This document shows, piece after piece, positions 1-12,412 of a stretch of 64,000 nt of DNA (positions within the stretch are counted from its first letter, which is position 1; each line of letters begins with the position of its first letter). Source of the DNA: Sporodiniella umbellata (lineage: Eukaryota; Mucoromycota; Mucoromycetes; Mucorales; Rhizopodaceae); contig JAIXMR010000058.1 in the NCBI GenBank assembly GCA_025677835.1, forward strand, positions 62,001 to 126,000, written 5' to 3'. Under the pieces are notes generated by a model, which was not told the DNA's origin, ran no database searches, and worked only from the letters and a program-made list of their open reading frames with translations. A program made the translations under genes and the position numbers.

Positions 1-75
1 TTGACCCAAACAAGAAACGGGTGTCTTTTATTTGAACGCTTGATTAAAAAAAAAAAAAAAACAAAAAACAATCTT

Positions 76-360
76 TTATTCTTTTGGTAGCAGACGATGA
101 CACAGTCGATCGTGTTCTTTTTCAAGCTGTAAGAGTCGTATTCGATAAGCCTTTTGCCGTACATAGGTTTGATGGACCCAGTCTAGAGCTTCTTGCACAA
201 TCTGAGTTTTCGAAAGGCGAGAGGTATGTGGGCTCAGGTTGGGTAAGGCCTGAGCCAGATGTTGGTATTTTTGATTGAGTCTCTCGCACCTTAGACGTTC
301 AACCTGTTGTCTTTTATTCTTTTTTAATAGGCTTTCCTTTTTTAATGGGCTTTCTTGCAT
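76..360 (-). CDS. small bHLH-type DNA-binding protein
   Basis: Single-exon 94-aa protein, complete from ATG to stop. A basic stretch (about residues 14-28, KNKRQQVERLRCERLN) leads into two amphipathic helices separated by a Pro/Ser/His loop (ALPNLSPHTSRLSKTQIV), the layout of a basic helix-loop-helix domain. The domain fills almost the whole protein, followed by a short basic/Leu-rich tail that could extend helix 2 as a zipper. Such proteins bind E-box-like DNA as dimers; the target genes cannot be read from the sequence. It is the most distal of ten same-strand genes. The protein is very short for a transcription factor, so it may be a dimerisation partner, or an upstream exon may be missing. 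The family call is fairly sure; the role is unknown. Confidence 0.7.
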   Translation of the reverse strand: MQESPLKKESLLKKNKRQQVERLRCERLNQKYQHLAQALPNLSPHTSRLSKTQIVQEALDWVHQTYVRQKAYRIRLLQLEKEHDRLCHRLLPKE

Positions 361-681
361 GTTGTTTTGATAATCAAGAGAGAGAAAAGGACAAGGAGGA
401 CGTGAGTTCTATACGTGTTTTTTATAAATGACAGTTTGTTTTAGAGGGTCGTACCAACTTTACAACGTGCTTTAGTCATGTTTTGCAAACATTTACATAT
501 GCTCTGCTTTTGATTGGCTGTTTACTCCTGATAGGTTCTCATTGAACCTTGCATTGCTTTTGAAACACAACGCTCGAAATAACTCTCTGTAGTCTGAAAG
601 GCATGTTTTCCATGTGTTTCTTTTGGTGCTCAGCAGTTTTGATTTACATGTTTCTACTGTTTTATTATTATTACTGCCATT
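361..681. other. intergenic, bHLH promoter / PFK-2 3' flank
   Basis: AT-rich spacer between two minus-strand genes. No long open frame or RNA gene is seen; it should contain the bHLH promoter. Confidence 0.5.
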
Positions 682-2161
<1,480 letters not shown>

Positions 2162-2274
2162 ACGACAATCTAAATACAACAAAGACTTTTAAGATCGCTT
2201 GTTACGCTTTCATTTTTACTTTACTTTGTTCTGTAATCATCTTATTCATAAGGCTAGTTTTTTTATTTTATTGG

Positions 2275-2307
<33 letters not shown>

Positions 2308-2496
2308 AAAGAAAGGGTTTTTCTTAAGTAATCCGTTTATTTATATGAAAAACCTATAAAAACTCCGTTTCTTGCCTCGTAAGCCAGAGAAACGAATGGA
2401 GAACGGAACAATAAGATGAGGTCATTTAGTAAAATGAAAATGATCCGAAAATGGAGTGTTTTTAGTAGGGCGTTATTTTCCCGAGAATTAAAGTAT
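2162..2496. repeat. intergenic with A28 homopolymer
   Basis: Spacer between PFK-2-like and C2 genes, containing an uninterrupted A tract at 2278-2305. Upstream of the PFK-2-like start it is AT-rich. No gene is visible. Confidence 0.6.
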
Positions 2497-2914
2497 TTAT
2501 TGAGGAACGAATTGGACGTAGATGTGAACTTCACCATGACTGGTCAAGCCCAACTTGGCGGGCAACTTGACCCAGGTATCAATAGGAGCACCGTTAAAGG
2601 CATCAGCAAAATCAAACTTGGCTTCTCCGATATCATCAGAGCCAATGGTATCCTTATCGCGTACGTTCATGTACAGCTTGTGAGCACGACCGCCCTCTTC
2701 CAAGGGGAAAGTGAAGGTTTGGTTCCAGACAGGGTCGTTGGTGTTGTCGAGAACAGAGGTCTTTTGCTTGTATTTGCTATCCAACCACAATTCACTAAGA
2801 AAGAGTTGAGTTCCAGGGAGATCTTTCAAGGGAATAACTTACACGTAGGGATCGTTCTTTCCAATCAAGTCTTCACCGTGAAGCTTACGGGCTTCGACTA
2901 ACCAAACCGGTAAG

Positions 2915-2948
<34 letters not shown>

Positions 2949-3001
2949 AGAAACTTACTGATTGTGACATTAAGGGTTCCACCGGGATATTTAGAAAACA
3001 T
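2497..3001 (-). CDS. single C2-domain protein
   Basis: Exons 3001-2959, 2897-2843 and 2794-2497 give a 131-aa protein that is almost entirely one C2 domain. Order seen: GTLNVTIIEARKL (strand 1), GKNDPYVEL with the Ca-loop Asp, LDNTNDPVWNQTFTFPL with the second Ca-loop region, VRDKDTIGSDDIGEAKF, then the C-terminal strand GEVHIYVQF. Acidic residues at the Ca-binding loops are kept, so Ca2+-dependent phospholipid binding is likely. There is no TM segment or second domain. Small C2-only proteins are known in fungi and plants and act as membrane adaptors, but the partner here is unknown. Intron 1 carries a (CA)n microsatellite. Confidence 0.85.
2917..2945. repeat. (CA)n microsatellite in C2-gene intron 1
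   Basis: About 14 dinucleotide units inside the first intron of the C2-domain gene (GT-rich on the coding strand). Confidence 0.9.
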
Positions 3002-3742
3002 TTTGTTAGATAATTATTATTGAAATTAAAAAAAAAAAAAAAAAAAAAAGAAAAAGGCGTTTGTTTATATACTTTTCTAAAAAAAAAAAAAATCTATTTT
3101 TAGAGCAATGCCATCATTGCATGTCAAAATTCAAGTCCAACACATCCTGCAGTTCACTCGCTCAGGATTGGAATGGTTTTCGTTTCAAGTCTTGGCGAAA
3201 TGCAGTCACATGCGTCTGCCTAGAGGATTCAAGCTTTGTATGGTTCAAAGACTACGTATGGAGTCTATGATGTCATGGGCTGCATGACGGACACTGCTTT
3301 TAGCTGCAGGGAGTGAAAATCTTCTTTATTTTCTGTAAATAATGGCTGTGTAACTTTTCTCGTTACCGGTAAAAAGGCAAAAAAAAAAACAAAAAAATCA
3401 AGAAATAAAAGAGAGCTAGTGTCTTTATGGAAACAATAAAGAGCGTACTAAAAATAGAGACCGGCTTGAAGAACACATCAAGAAATACAAAACCAAAAGA
3501 AAAACAGATCCAAAAAAACAAAGGGGAAAAGCAAACGCTTGATTCGCCTAGAAAACAACGACGGCACTGAAATGCCTATTTTCCAATGGGGGGCTACACA
3601 GACAAATAGCAGAAACAGGAAATAAACGATGTCATTGTCGTTTACAACACGTCTATTGTTTTTTTTTTTTTTTTTTTTTTTGAACAAGCCAATGCATTAT
3701 GACCGCAGCAACAGTCACAGAGAACACGCAATCCCTTTTTTA
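3002..3742. other. intergenic, no supported gene
   Basis: Contains A tracts (3028-3048, 3080-3092) and a T tract near 3660-3680. Open frames of 60-70 codons on both strands run through homopolymers and match no family I know. It should hold the C2-gene promoter and the 3' end of the Vps20 gene. Confidence 0.4.
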
Positions 3743-4586
3743 TTATTCACTAAGAACAGGAATACGTTCTTTTCTTTTTTCTGCCTGTGTCGGAACATGG
3801 TCAGGTACCTCAGGCAGGCTTGGTTCAGGTAGCGGTAGGGGTTGATTGGGTACGTCCGGAAGCTCCGATGTCATCTAATAAAACGTTAGCCTTCAACCCA
3901 AAAAAAAAAAAAAAATGGCTTACTTCTTTCTCAGTTAATTCATCCAATTCTTTTAATATCTCTTCTTCATCTTCCGCACTCATCAGACCATGCAGCATTT
4001 CATCGATTTCCTTTTTTTTAAGAGTCAGTATTTGTTCGGTAGAGCCCCCCCCCCTTTTGTTTTTGGTTTACCTTTTGATAGGCAATAGCATCTGCCGTAT
4101 CGTCCATCAGCCTCTCCACCGCTTCCAAACTGGTTTCTTTATGAATCTCGTTCAATACTGAATTACCGTTCTTTAATCCTTCGAGCACTTGCTTTTCGAC
4201 CACCGCGTATTCAATCGATTGAGTCTATCCAATCATTGTTAGTATTTTTTTTTCTTTTGATTTTGGGGACTCACCAGCTCTTCTAAATTCATCAGTTGTT
4301 GTTCAGTCTTTTCCAAGAGCTGTTCTTGATATTTCTTTTTCTTGAGTGCCAATAACGCTTTGGACTTATTCCCTTGACTTAGCGCTACTTTGGCTAGCGC
4401 TATCTCTTTCTCGATAACCGTATGGATCTTTTATAACTTCCTCTATCAGCCTGACGTTTCGTTACATCTGTTTTCTATCTCATTTACTTTCTTTTGGTAC
4501 TTTTTTAGCTTGTCCCTTTGTACTTTTAAGTCCAACACTGCTTTGTCATGTTGAGTAATCTTGTTCTTTGACGCATTCGCTCCCAT
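3743..4586 (-). CDS. VPS20: ESCRT-III subunit Vps20/CHMP6
   Basis: Spliced protein starting MGANASKNKITQHDKAV, so Gly2 is positioned for N-myristoylation as in CHMP6. Next come the basic helix (QRDKLKKYQKK), helix 2 (LALKKKKYQEQLLEKTEQQ), helix 3-4 (VEKQVLEGLKNGN, LEAVERLMDDTADAIAYQ), the acidic AEDEEEILKELDEL, and a C-terminal ELPDVPNQPLPLPEPSLP stretch resembling a MIT-interacting motif. Five exons with short introns are needed. In ESCRT-III it is the nucleator that links ESCRT-II (Vps25) to Snf7 on endosomal membranes for multivesicular-body sorting. Length and domain order are normal. The family is sure; the exact junction after QKK is less so. Confidence 0.92.
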
Positions 4587-4589
4587 CCC

Positions 4590-4625
<36 letters not shown>

Positions 4626-4662
4626 GAAAAAGTAGTTTCGAGGTCAGAAATTCAATTTTATT

Positions 4663-5744
4663 TTAAGCATAACGAGAAGCACAGCGATCAAACAGGCTTG
4701 ACTTCAAATCAAGCTCTTGTATATAAGGGTGATCAGGTCTAGCCTCTCTCAATTGGCTTGTTTATTCTGATTAGTATTCTGAGCCATGGTTTCTTGTCAC
4801 CTACCTTGTATAACGTTGGATGACTTCGTTGGGTTTACCACTGAGGATAGAGCAGGTAATCAGATTGATCAAAGTGTCCGGATGGTCGTTGTCCTTTTAA
4901 ATCTCGCTTAAGTACTCAAACACTTTCCTGTTTTCCTTACCTTGTTTTGTGCCTCCAATAGTAAACTCTCGGCTTCAGGGTATCTGCCTAAGGCAATGTT
5001 GGCTACAGCCTGTCCGTTCAATACGTTGACAGTTTGCCCGGTCGAGGACTGTGCAAACTCTTCATAAATATAGTAGGCTTCTTGGTATTTCTCCCCTCCC
5101 TATCACACAGAGTATCAGAAACAGAGTGTTTATCTCGCTCTATTTACAATACGAAGGTCCACCCAGGCTTCCATCATTTGTAGTAACAGGGCATCTTCTG
5201 CCCATTTCTTTGCGTTGCTCACTTCATTTCTAGCCAAGTCGAGACGATCCAACTGAAGATAAATCTGTACAGCCAGAGCAGAACTATACAGAGGGGTTTA
5301 TCTAACCAGAAAAAAAACAAAGACTTACCATTCCAACTTGTTTTGTCGGGAATGTAAAGTTCTCAAGGCGTCTTCCAAACGTCCAGCGTGAACCAAGATG
5401 GTGGCGACAGACACTTGGACCGCGGAATGAATACGGTTAGAACCTTCTTCTAATAATGTCAAGGCTTCTTGAACAATCTCATCTTTTTGTTTGTTCGAAA
5501 GGTATAAGGCTAACAACTTGACCGCTTTTAAAGAGGCTTCTTCAGAAGCACCAATGTCTTGAATGACCAGATTGTATTTGCCTTGGCCGATATACGCGCG
5601 ATATAAAAACACTTGGGCTTCCAACTTGGATTCAGGTGTGAATAACCGACCTGAACCTACTTCGTTAATCACCGTTTGATAGTTTCCAAGTGCATATAAA
5701 TTGCGAATGCTAAACAAAACGCTCTCTTCATCCATTTTAATCAC
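4663..5744 (-). CDS. COPE: coatomer subunit epsilon (COPI)
   Basis: Exon 1 encodes MIKMDEESVLFSIRNLYALG followed by TPR-like helical repeats (YQTVINEVGS, EAQVFLYRAYIGQGKY). Further exons continue with LDRLDLARNEVSNAKKWAED, QMMEAWVDLR, GEKYQEAYYIYEEFAQSS, NGQAVANIALGRYPEAE and NDHPDTLINLITCSILSGKP. The last exon, after an intron with a clear ACTAAT branch site, ends in the family tail REARPDHPYIQEL...RYA. It is the epsilon subunit of the COPI coat, an alpha-solenoid that binds alpha-COP in Golgi-to-ER vesicle formation. A second Met (MDEE) lies three codons downstream and could be the true start. Gene order is tail-to-head with the aldo-keto reductase, 79 bp away. Confidence 0.92.
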
Positions 5745-5823
5745 CAGAAAAGAAAAAGTGCAAGAAAAAAGAAATGAAAGGGCTTATTGCTGGTTAGGTG
5801 TGGACTTTGAAATATTTATTGAC

Positions 5824-6903
5824 TCAATCAAAAATGCTATGAGCAGGACTATAGAATCTTTTAGGATCACTACGTTGAAGAGTGAGAGGATGCAGATAAC
5901 TGGCTGTATTATTCTTGTACTTACACAGTTCTCAAAGGATGTTTATCACCGATGGCCGTCAAGGTTTTGATATCTTCTGGGTCTATCCCGAAGTGTACCA
6001 GGTTATCCTCAATACGAGAGGGCGTAGAGGATTTGGGAATCACTGCATAACCACGGTTGATACCAAAGTTCAAGACGACCTGGTGAGGTGTACGTTGATA
6101 CTTTTCAGCCAACTTGAGTACCACAGGATCTTCCAAGACTTTGTAAGTGTTGTCCCGGTAACCTGGGTTACCCAGAGGTGAGTAGGCGGTCAGGACAATG
6201 TTATGTTCCCGGCAGAAATCAACCAGCTCTTCCTGGGGCAACGTGGGGTGCAATTCGACTTGATTGACAGCAGGTGGGATTTCGCATTGAGCCAAGAGGT
6301 CCTTGAGCATTGGTATAGTGAAATTCGATACACCGATCGAGCGCGCTTTACCGTCCTTGACAAGCTTTTCCATCGCTTTCCACGTTTCGGCAAGAGGCAA
6401 GTCCAGAATCTTGGGCTCTTTGGGATTCAGCTGGTCGAACTCGTAGCCTTCGAATTCCCAGGCAAATGGCCAATGAATCAAGTAAAGATCTATATAGTCC
6501 AAGCCTAGGAGCTTCAAAGAGCGATCAAGGGCAGGGCCTACATGTTCGGCTCGATGGAAAGTCTGCCAAAGCTTCGTGGTAACAAAGAGGTCTTGACGGT
6601 CCACGTTACTCTCTTGGATCGCCTTGCCTACCGCCTCTTCGGTTTTATCTAATCTCTTTAGATACACTCCGATCTGGATTTTAATTCCTTACATATATAG
6701 GCAGTGTCAATATGACGATAGCCTTTTTCCAATGCCACCTTGGTCGCGTCATAAACCTTTTCAGGTGAATCATGGCCACCAAATGTGCCAAAACCAATCA
6801 ATGGGAACTCATAGCCACTACTTAACTGTAGCACGGATTCTTAGTGTCTTTATGATCTACCTATCCTTTCTCTACTTACTTTGACTTTAGGAACGCTTGA
6901 CAT
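5824..6903 (-). CDS. aldo-keto reductase (AKR superfamily)
   Basis: Start MSSVPKVK, then an intron. The second exon has LSSGYEFPLIGFGTFGG and ends at DTAYI; splicing to GATTAG| restores DTAYIYKTEEAVGKAI with the catalytic Tyr. Catalytic Lys (FVTTKLW) and His (YLIHWPF) follow, then GVSNF, NQVELHP, AYSPLGNPG and the cofactor loop VIPKSSTPSRIEDN. A perfect GTAAGT donor after HPLRT leads to a last exon ending RTVDPKRFYSPAHSIFD, so the simple read-through stop at 5921 is intronic. The result is an about 305-aa (beta/alpha)8 NADP(H)-dependent reductase acting on aldehydes or ketones in the cytosol. The substrate cannot be predicted (aldose, glycerol or xylose reductase-like). Confidence 0.9.
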
Positions 6904-7441
6904 TTTCTTTTCAATCATAAAAACTCAAAACACATCAAAAGAAAATAAAACGCCTTGCTTTTTATACGGCTTTCGGAGTCAATTCTAAAACATTTATCCA
7001 TGGCCCATGGATTTCTATCGATAGTGTCTTTCTGTTGATGACAAATACATTTATCAATACCACTTTTTAGTTCGGATGATGGAATTTATTTTTTTTAACG
7101 TGTGCTGAAAAAGCTGTGGCTAAATGATTTTTTTTTTTTATAAAAGTCAAGATATATATATATATATATATAGGTTCCAAACTGGGTATTAGTGTTTGGA
7201 TTCCTAAAAACAGTTCAACCTACCTCCTGTAGATAACTAATCCGATTGCTTTTCTATGATCCTTGGATTATATACAGGAGAAAGTCACGTATTTGTATTA
7301 TGGCATTATTTATAATAATCTAAGCTATCCAAATAAAGCTATTCTTAAATTCAATTATAGTCACAACGTTCAGTGTCAAAAAAAAAAAAAAAAAAGTTTC
7401 CCGAGGAATCACACACTCATATAGGGTATCCAAAATATGTA
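6904..7441. other. intergenic with palindrome and (TA)n
   Basis: AKR promoter region followed by AT-rich DNA. A (TA)n run lies near 7151-7172, a T10 near 7131 and an A tract at 7379-7395. No gene is seen. Confidence 0.5.
6997..7011. promoter_or_regulatory. imperfect palindrome TCCATGG-c-CCATGGA upstream of AKR
   Basis: Two 7-bp arms around one base, about 95 bp upstream of the AKR start codon and followed by ATCGAT. The position suits a dimeric-factor binding site. This is inference from symmetry alone. Confidence 0.25.
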
Positions 7442-8208
7442 CTATCGCCAGTGGCTGGCTTCTCTTGCCTGGGATTTCATCAAGCGTTCGTATTCGGCTG
7501 CCTCTTGTATGTTTCTTCTATTTTTTGAAGTGTTCATCTTACGATCCAGTCGCGTAAAACTTGTCTCTGGCTTTTTCTTGATGTCGATCAACGCGGTCTG
7601 TTTTCTCTTTTGACCTCTGGGCATTATCTGCTGTTGGCCGGTTTGCGCCATCACGTCGGACTCTAAAAGCTCCCATAAATTGTCCATCGCGTGCTGTGTG
7701 GCAGGTGGGTGAGGTGCTGTCTTGGGTACCGCGGAACCTTCAGCAATCAACGGTCGACCCAACTCGTCACGTGGAACGATTTTGCCATGGATAGGACAGG
7801 TCACCAAGTCTTTTCTGGGACACAGCCCGCCATGGTGGAGCGGATGGCCGCACGCCTATCATGTCAATCGTCAGGTCATCTTTTCGCGTACAAAACACGC
7901 TTACCGCAATTTCTTTTGGTCGCTGGCTTGGGTAATACACAGGCCGTTTTCGGAGCTCGTCTAACAAATGATCGGGCATTTCGTTTGTCCCTTCACCTGT
8001 GCCCATAAATCGGTGGGATCTTTCGATGCCACTTGTATTGAATTGTACATGATCTTTATCCCAATAATAGAGATCGTCGCCCCACTTTTTATATAAAATC
8101 AGTTCTTTGGTCCAAAATGTCTAACCTGTGTGTGTGTGTGTGTGTGTGTGTTTTTTTTTTTTTTTACCTCTACAATAGGCGCTCTCTTTAATAGCTCTGT
8201 AGAAGGTC

Positions 8209-8242
<34 letters not shown>

Positions 8243-9149
8243 CAATAAAAAACCATCTTACCCTCTCTTGCCCCATCTACTTTTTGTTTTCCTTTTTCTA
8301 TAACCTTGGTCTCTCTATAGCTCGATAAGAAACAGGCTTATAAGAAAAATAGAAACTAGACTTACTCTAGAGCCTGACGAGGAGTAACATAGGTTGGATC
8401 TTCGTTCATCTCAGGCTCACCAGAAAGAGGAAACAGGCGTTGTAAGGGTGGCACGCGTGCTTTCTGTTTTCTTTCGCGTACTTCAGCCTGAATGTCTACC
8501 TCTTCAAAATCCTCATTGTCAAACTCGTCTTCGATCGCTTCCAAGCCATCGGTCTTGGGCACCAGAGGCTCAATACCCAACATACGCGCCTTCCGAGTAG
8601 TTTCAATCGCAAGTGATTTGAGGTCAATCAATCGTTTAAGACGAACCTCTTTCTCTGTCTTGTCCGTCTGATCCATCTTGGTCAGAGTCTGAAGCCAATG
8701 TTGAATCTCGGGTGTATGTTTACTCTCCAAAACCGTCAAGGACTCTCGAAGTTGATCAAACAACACTTGGTTTTCTTGAGTTTCTTGAAGGTCTTCCTTT
8801 AAAGTATCTTTTGAAAGATGAATCGTCAGTCTGTATCGATTTGATCCCAGCCCATGCGATAAAAGATCCTAAAAAGAAAAACCAGAGAGAGTCAATCATC
8901 ATTTGGTGTATATATTTATATACCTTTTTAGCATCTTGGTGCTGTGAAGGCGTGGCTACCTCACCTCTCAAGAGGGCCTCAAAATCAAATTCTGGGTGCT
9001 CAGTTTCATTTTTAGGTACAAGTATATCAAAGCAACCCTGCATTGTTTTTAAGTTTTCATGAATAATTTCTATATGGTCATCCATGTCTGCTTTTAATAA
9101 TTCGTAACGGTTCAACTGAATAGCCCGTATTCTAGCCTAGAAATAAAAT

Positions 9150-9186
<37 letters not shown>

Positions 9187-9815
9187 TTATATTGGTTTAC
9201 GCTTGGGTTGGATTTGGGTATAGGATGTACAGGTGTAGAAAGGTCATCGTCAGGCATCAAACCATGATCGACCAGGAAATGAAACGAGAAGCTGACGGGT
9301 GGATAACGTTCACCAAAATGAAGGTGCCATTTCTTGATAAGGGATAAGCCGTACTGTTTCAGTTTGATAGCTACTTTTGATGGTGGCGGTAAAGTTTCAT
9401 CAGGAACACCTGTTGTCAAGCGTACATAATCTGGAAAATCCTCAGTTAACAAATCTCGAAATACTTTGGATCTTTCAAATAGCTGCTCGATAAGCTGTAC
9501 AGAAGAGTAACGGATCTATTCGCCGCTTAAGGTTCAAAAAAAAAAAAAAGGACTGTTTGTATTTACTTGAGCATGCTTTTTTCTTAATTGCGCCATGATC
9601 TGATGAAAAGCGACATGAACATATTCTTCGGATCGCTTACAGATTGACTTGACATTCTAACAGTAAAAGATAAAAATGTCTACTATGATGTCATCTTTTG
9701 AAGAGTAAGGAATAGCTCTGTTTACTTTTAATTGAGCCTTATCCAGAGACCACTCTCCAGTCTCAGTCATTTGTTTTATTAATCGATCAAGTCTTTCACT
9801 TTGTTCTGGCTCCAT
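7442..9815 (-). CDS. UVSSA: UV-stimulated scaffold protein A (UVSSA) homologue
   Basis: A multi-exon gene. The N-terminus MEPEQSERLDRLIKQMTETGEW, then VKSICKRSEEYVHVAFHQIM and VQLIEQLFERSKVFRDLL, form the VHS-like helical domain. LPPPSKVAIKLKQY and FGERYPPVSFSFHFL complete the family N-terminal region. The middle exons are charged and coiled. The C-terminal DUF2043 part has KKWGDDLYYWDKDHVQFN and the zinc-binding ACGHPLHHGGLCPRKDLVTC then PIHGKIVPRDELGRPL, completed only if the intron ending ATGATAG is removed. In animals UVSSA is recruited by CSA to stalled RNA polymerase II, brings USP7 and hands over to TFIIH in transcription-coupled repair. The protein is about 600 aa, a normal size. Introns hold a (TG)n run (8127-8151) and a T31 tract (about 8212-8242). 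The exon near 8160-8280 is the least certain. Confidence 0.88.
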
Positions 9816-9972
9816 CAAAGTCTACAAGCAAAAAAAAAAAAAAAAAAAAAAAAAAACTAAAGAAAAAGAAAAATGAATTCCCGCAGCAATGCAGAATCTA
9901 CTTTTTAAAAACCAAATGTAAATTTGAGCCAATGAGAAGCCTAATATGGGTATATGGTGTATTTTTTTTTTT

Positions 9973-10931
9973 TTAAGAGTGCACAAATTCTAAAGTACGG
10001 TAGACTTTTTCATAGACTGTAAAGACAATGCCACCCGAAAACTATTCGCCGCCCAAAAAGAAAAGGTAAGCCAAAGAAACGTTAACAGCTGAATACTTAC
10101 AATGAGTCGGGTGAGTCGAGGTGTAGTTCCCTTCCAGAGTGAGAAGACACCGTTTTGTTGAACCACCTGAATCAGACAATCCAATGAATGTTTGTAAAGA
10201 GCCTTTGAATCCAATCCCTGCATACGCGTCTTTACCACATCCAGAGGCATAGTGGAATAGACTGTGACAATGCCTGCCAATGCGCCTGCTGCAAAGGTAT
10301 AGGTGGAAGGCAAAGCGTCTTGACCATGCCATGATTGAAACAGAGATTTAAAGTAGGAATAACAGCTGAAGCGGACAGCGCTGTTGGCCCCTTGACGTGC
10401 CATGACAGGACCTAAGCCTCGATAGATACCTCCGATTCCTTCTTCTGCTATCATCAGACGCGTGCCGTGAAGCAATCCTCGGTATCTGGGCGCGCTACTA
10501 TTCTTGTCGTGGATGATTTTGGTCTTGATCGTCTCTGAAGGAGTGACTACTAATGCTGCCTCGGTCATACCGGCGCCTAGTCCAGCCAACATGCTACGTA
10601 TGCCGGATAGCTTTCCATCCTTGTCTCGAAGTAGATTAGCGATCTGGTCGTAGGTCAAAAAACGTACACCTGCCTTGGCTGCGTTGCCAATAGCCAGAGC
10701 AGAAACGCCTGTATAGATAGCACCCAACCCTTTGGTCTGAACTGTCTTTGCCAGGCAATCAATAGGGCCACGAAACTTGAGCTCTCCCGGTTGTAGCTTA
10801 CCGCCTGCCTGGAGCTGGAGACGTGTTTTTACATATTCTGTAGGATAGGTCGCTACTCCCTCAATACCACCGGCTAGAGTACCTGAAATCAACGACAGAA
10901 CTGGATCCTTTCTTTGAGCGTGGGTTGTCAT
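9973..10931 (-). CDS. CTP1: mitochondrial tricarboxylate/citrate carrier
   Basis: Exons 10931-10101 and 10041-9973 give 299 aa. Three mitochondrial-carrier repeats show the signatures PTEYVKTRLQL, PSETIKTKI and PLDVVKTRMQG, each followed by a YRG/WKG-type matrix helix, with six TM helices. The PSETIK and ALVVTP context plus GANSAVRFSCYSYFK are typical of the SLC25A1/Ctp1 citrate group. Splicing the last intron (donor GTAAGT, acceptor GAATAG) replaces the read-through tail with the conserved FSGGIVFTVYEKVYR end. It exchanges citrate for malate across the inner mitochondrial membrane, supplying cytosolic acetyl-CoA for lipid synthesis, a relevant role in oleaginous fungi. Confidence 0.93.
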
Positions 10932-11220
10932 TGTTCAAAATAAAAATAGAGAAAGAAAAAAAAAAAAAATAAAAAAAAAAAAAATAAAAAAAAAAAAAAA
11001 AAAGCAGCGTTTTAAATTTTTTTTATTTTAGAATTCATCTCATCCATTCCCTTTTCTGGTCTATAGATTATCTCTGTTTGAGAAAAGATAATCACCTACG
11101 TGCACACCTTTGGATGTCGTCTTTACATAGGCTATTGATTCGAAAAGAAATGTCGCATCTCAATGTCGTTATTGGTAACATGAGTAGTACGTACAAGAAA
11201 ATCCATTGATTCATGTAGGC

Positions 11221-11260
<40 letters not shown>

Positions 11261-11331
11261 GTTTTTTTTTCAGATCACAAAAACCTAAACTCGTAGAAAA
11301 GTTAGTCTGCTTGAGATACAAAAAGAAAACT
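10932..11331. repeat. intergenic with interrupted A tracts and T37 homopolymer
   Basis: Upstream of CTP1 lie broken A tracts (10958-11003); near the LCL3 stop lies an uninterrupted T37 at 11223-11259. Otherwise featureless AT-rich DNA. Confidence 0.6.
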
Positions 11332-12254
11332 TTACTTTGCTTTATGGTCACCAGGAGAAACATAGTTCTTTTGAGACCAGATTCCTTTTCGTCGTTTTCT
11401 ATGGAAATAAGGTTTGAGTAACCCGAGTCTAGACCGTCTCTCCTACCTTGCTTTTTCTTCATGTTTTTTCAATGTGTCTAGCATTCCGTCGTACTCTGCT
11501 CCTTTGGCTACATACAGACTGGCGAGACCTTCTTTTACCATTTCGAGGGAAACGTTTTTTTTGAAAAAGAACGGCGGATTTCGTACATGAGCCATGGCGA
11601 CCTTTTTGATTTTGTTTATCGACCGTTTTTATACAAGAGACACACACTTACCACTCGACTGTACTGATCTCGACTCAAGAGATGTACTTTTACGTTTTTA
11701 TTGAGGACCATTTTTGTCAAGAAAGTCTTTGCCTCAGCCGAGAAAGGTTGAGCAGGCATACCAAAATGAGCACTTTCGGGGGCATCCACACCAGCGATAC
11801 GAATGGCGATTGTCTGTTTCAACAGGTCTTTTCGAGCGGTGGGTACCTTCCTTAACCAGCCCCAGCCAAAGCCAGGGGTGTGGTACAATCGAAAGTTATC
11901 GCTATCCCCTACAGAAACCACACGCCCCCTGAGTGTTAAGGATTTTTCAAACGCTTCTTGAGGAATATGCGCCGCGGTCTTGTAACGTGTGCCAATCACC
12001 CAAGTCGAGAAAAAATAAAGCATTGGCACCATCACAACAGCTGTGCCTACGACCGGCCGCCAATAAGCCTGCACGCACTGATCCGTCCATCGGTTCCAGT
12101 CATCGACATCCACTTGATCGTTCACTCTGCTCTGAACGCTTTTAAACCAGGACTCGCTTTTGTCAAGCCACGGCCTCAGGTCAGTTCCATTCACTTGCTC
12201 ATCCCACTGGCTTTTTATACTTCTCCACCAATCTCCTAGCTCACCATTCCCCAT
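11332..12254 (-). CDS. LCL3: membrane-anchored staphylococcal-nuclease-like endonuclease (LCL3 type)
   Basis: About 260 aa in three exons. A hydrophilic N-terminus (about residues 1-65) is followed by one TM helix (about 66-90, YWRPVVGTAVVMVPMLYFF), then an SNase fold: LRGRVVSVGDSDNFRLYHTPG, RIAGVDAPES (the equivalents of nuclease Arg35, Asp40 and Glu43), AKTFLTKMVL, RDQYSRVVAMAHV (Arg87 equivalent) and LEMVKEGLASLYV. The last exon begins after a GTAGG intron and ends GIWSQKNYVSPGDHKAK. All three SNase catalytic residues are present. Fungal LCL3 proteins sit in the mitochondrial membrane; the substrate is unclear. The order N-term/TM/SNase and the length match the family. Confidence 0.88.
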
Positions 12255-12412
12255 AGCCTAAAAAAAAAAAAAAAAAAAAAAGATTGTAAGTAGCGGACTT
12301 TCTTATTTCAAACCATTGCTTTTGAGTACATCTTGGTTGCCGAATAGCTCACTTGTTCCTTAGCAATCATCCAATAGGTTTTTTTTTTCTTCTTCTACAT
12401 TATTAAAGAAAG

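Noticed and set aside
5921..6667. Simple open frame ending HPLRTV as the complete aldo-keto reductase
   Set aside because: Its first residues (MYLKRL) lie in an intron, and a perfect GTAAGT at the end leads to a last exon that completes the conserved RTVDP tail.
9990..10931. Single-exon version of the citrate carrier
   Set aside because: The read-through tail is not carrier-like; removing the GTAAGT..AATAG intron restores FSGGIVFTVYE.
11220..11462. Minus-strand frame of 80 codons near the LCL3 end
   Set aside because: It mixes an intron and a poly-Lys read of the T37 tract with the true last LCL3 exon in a wrong frame.
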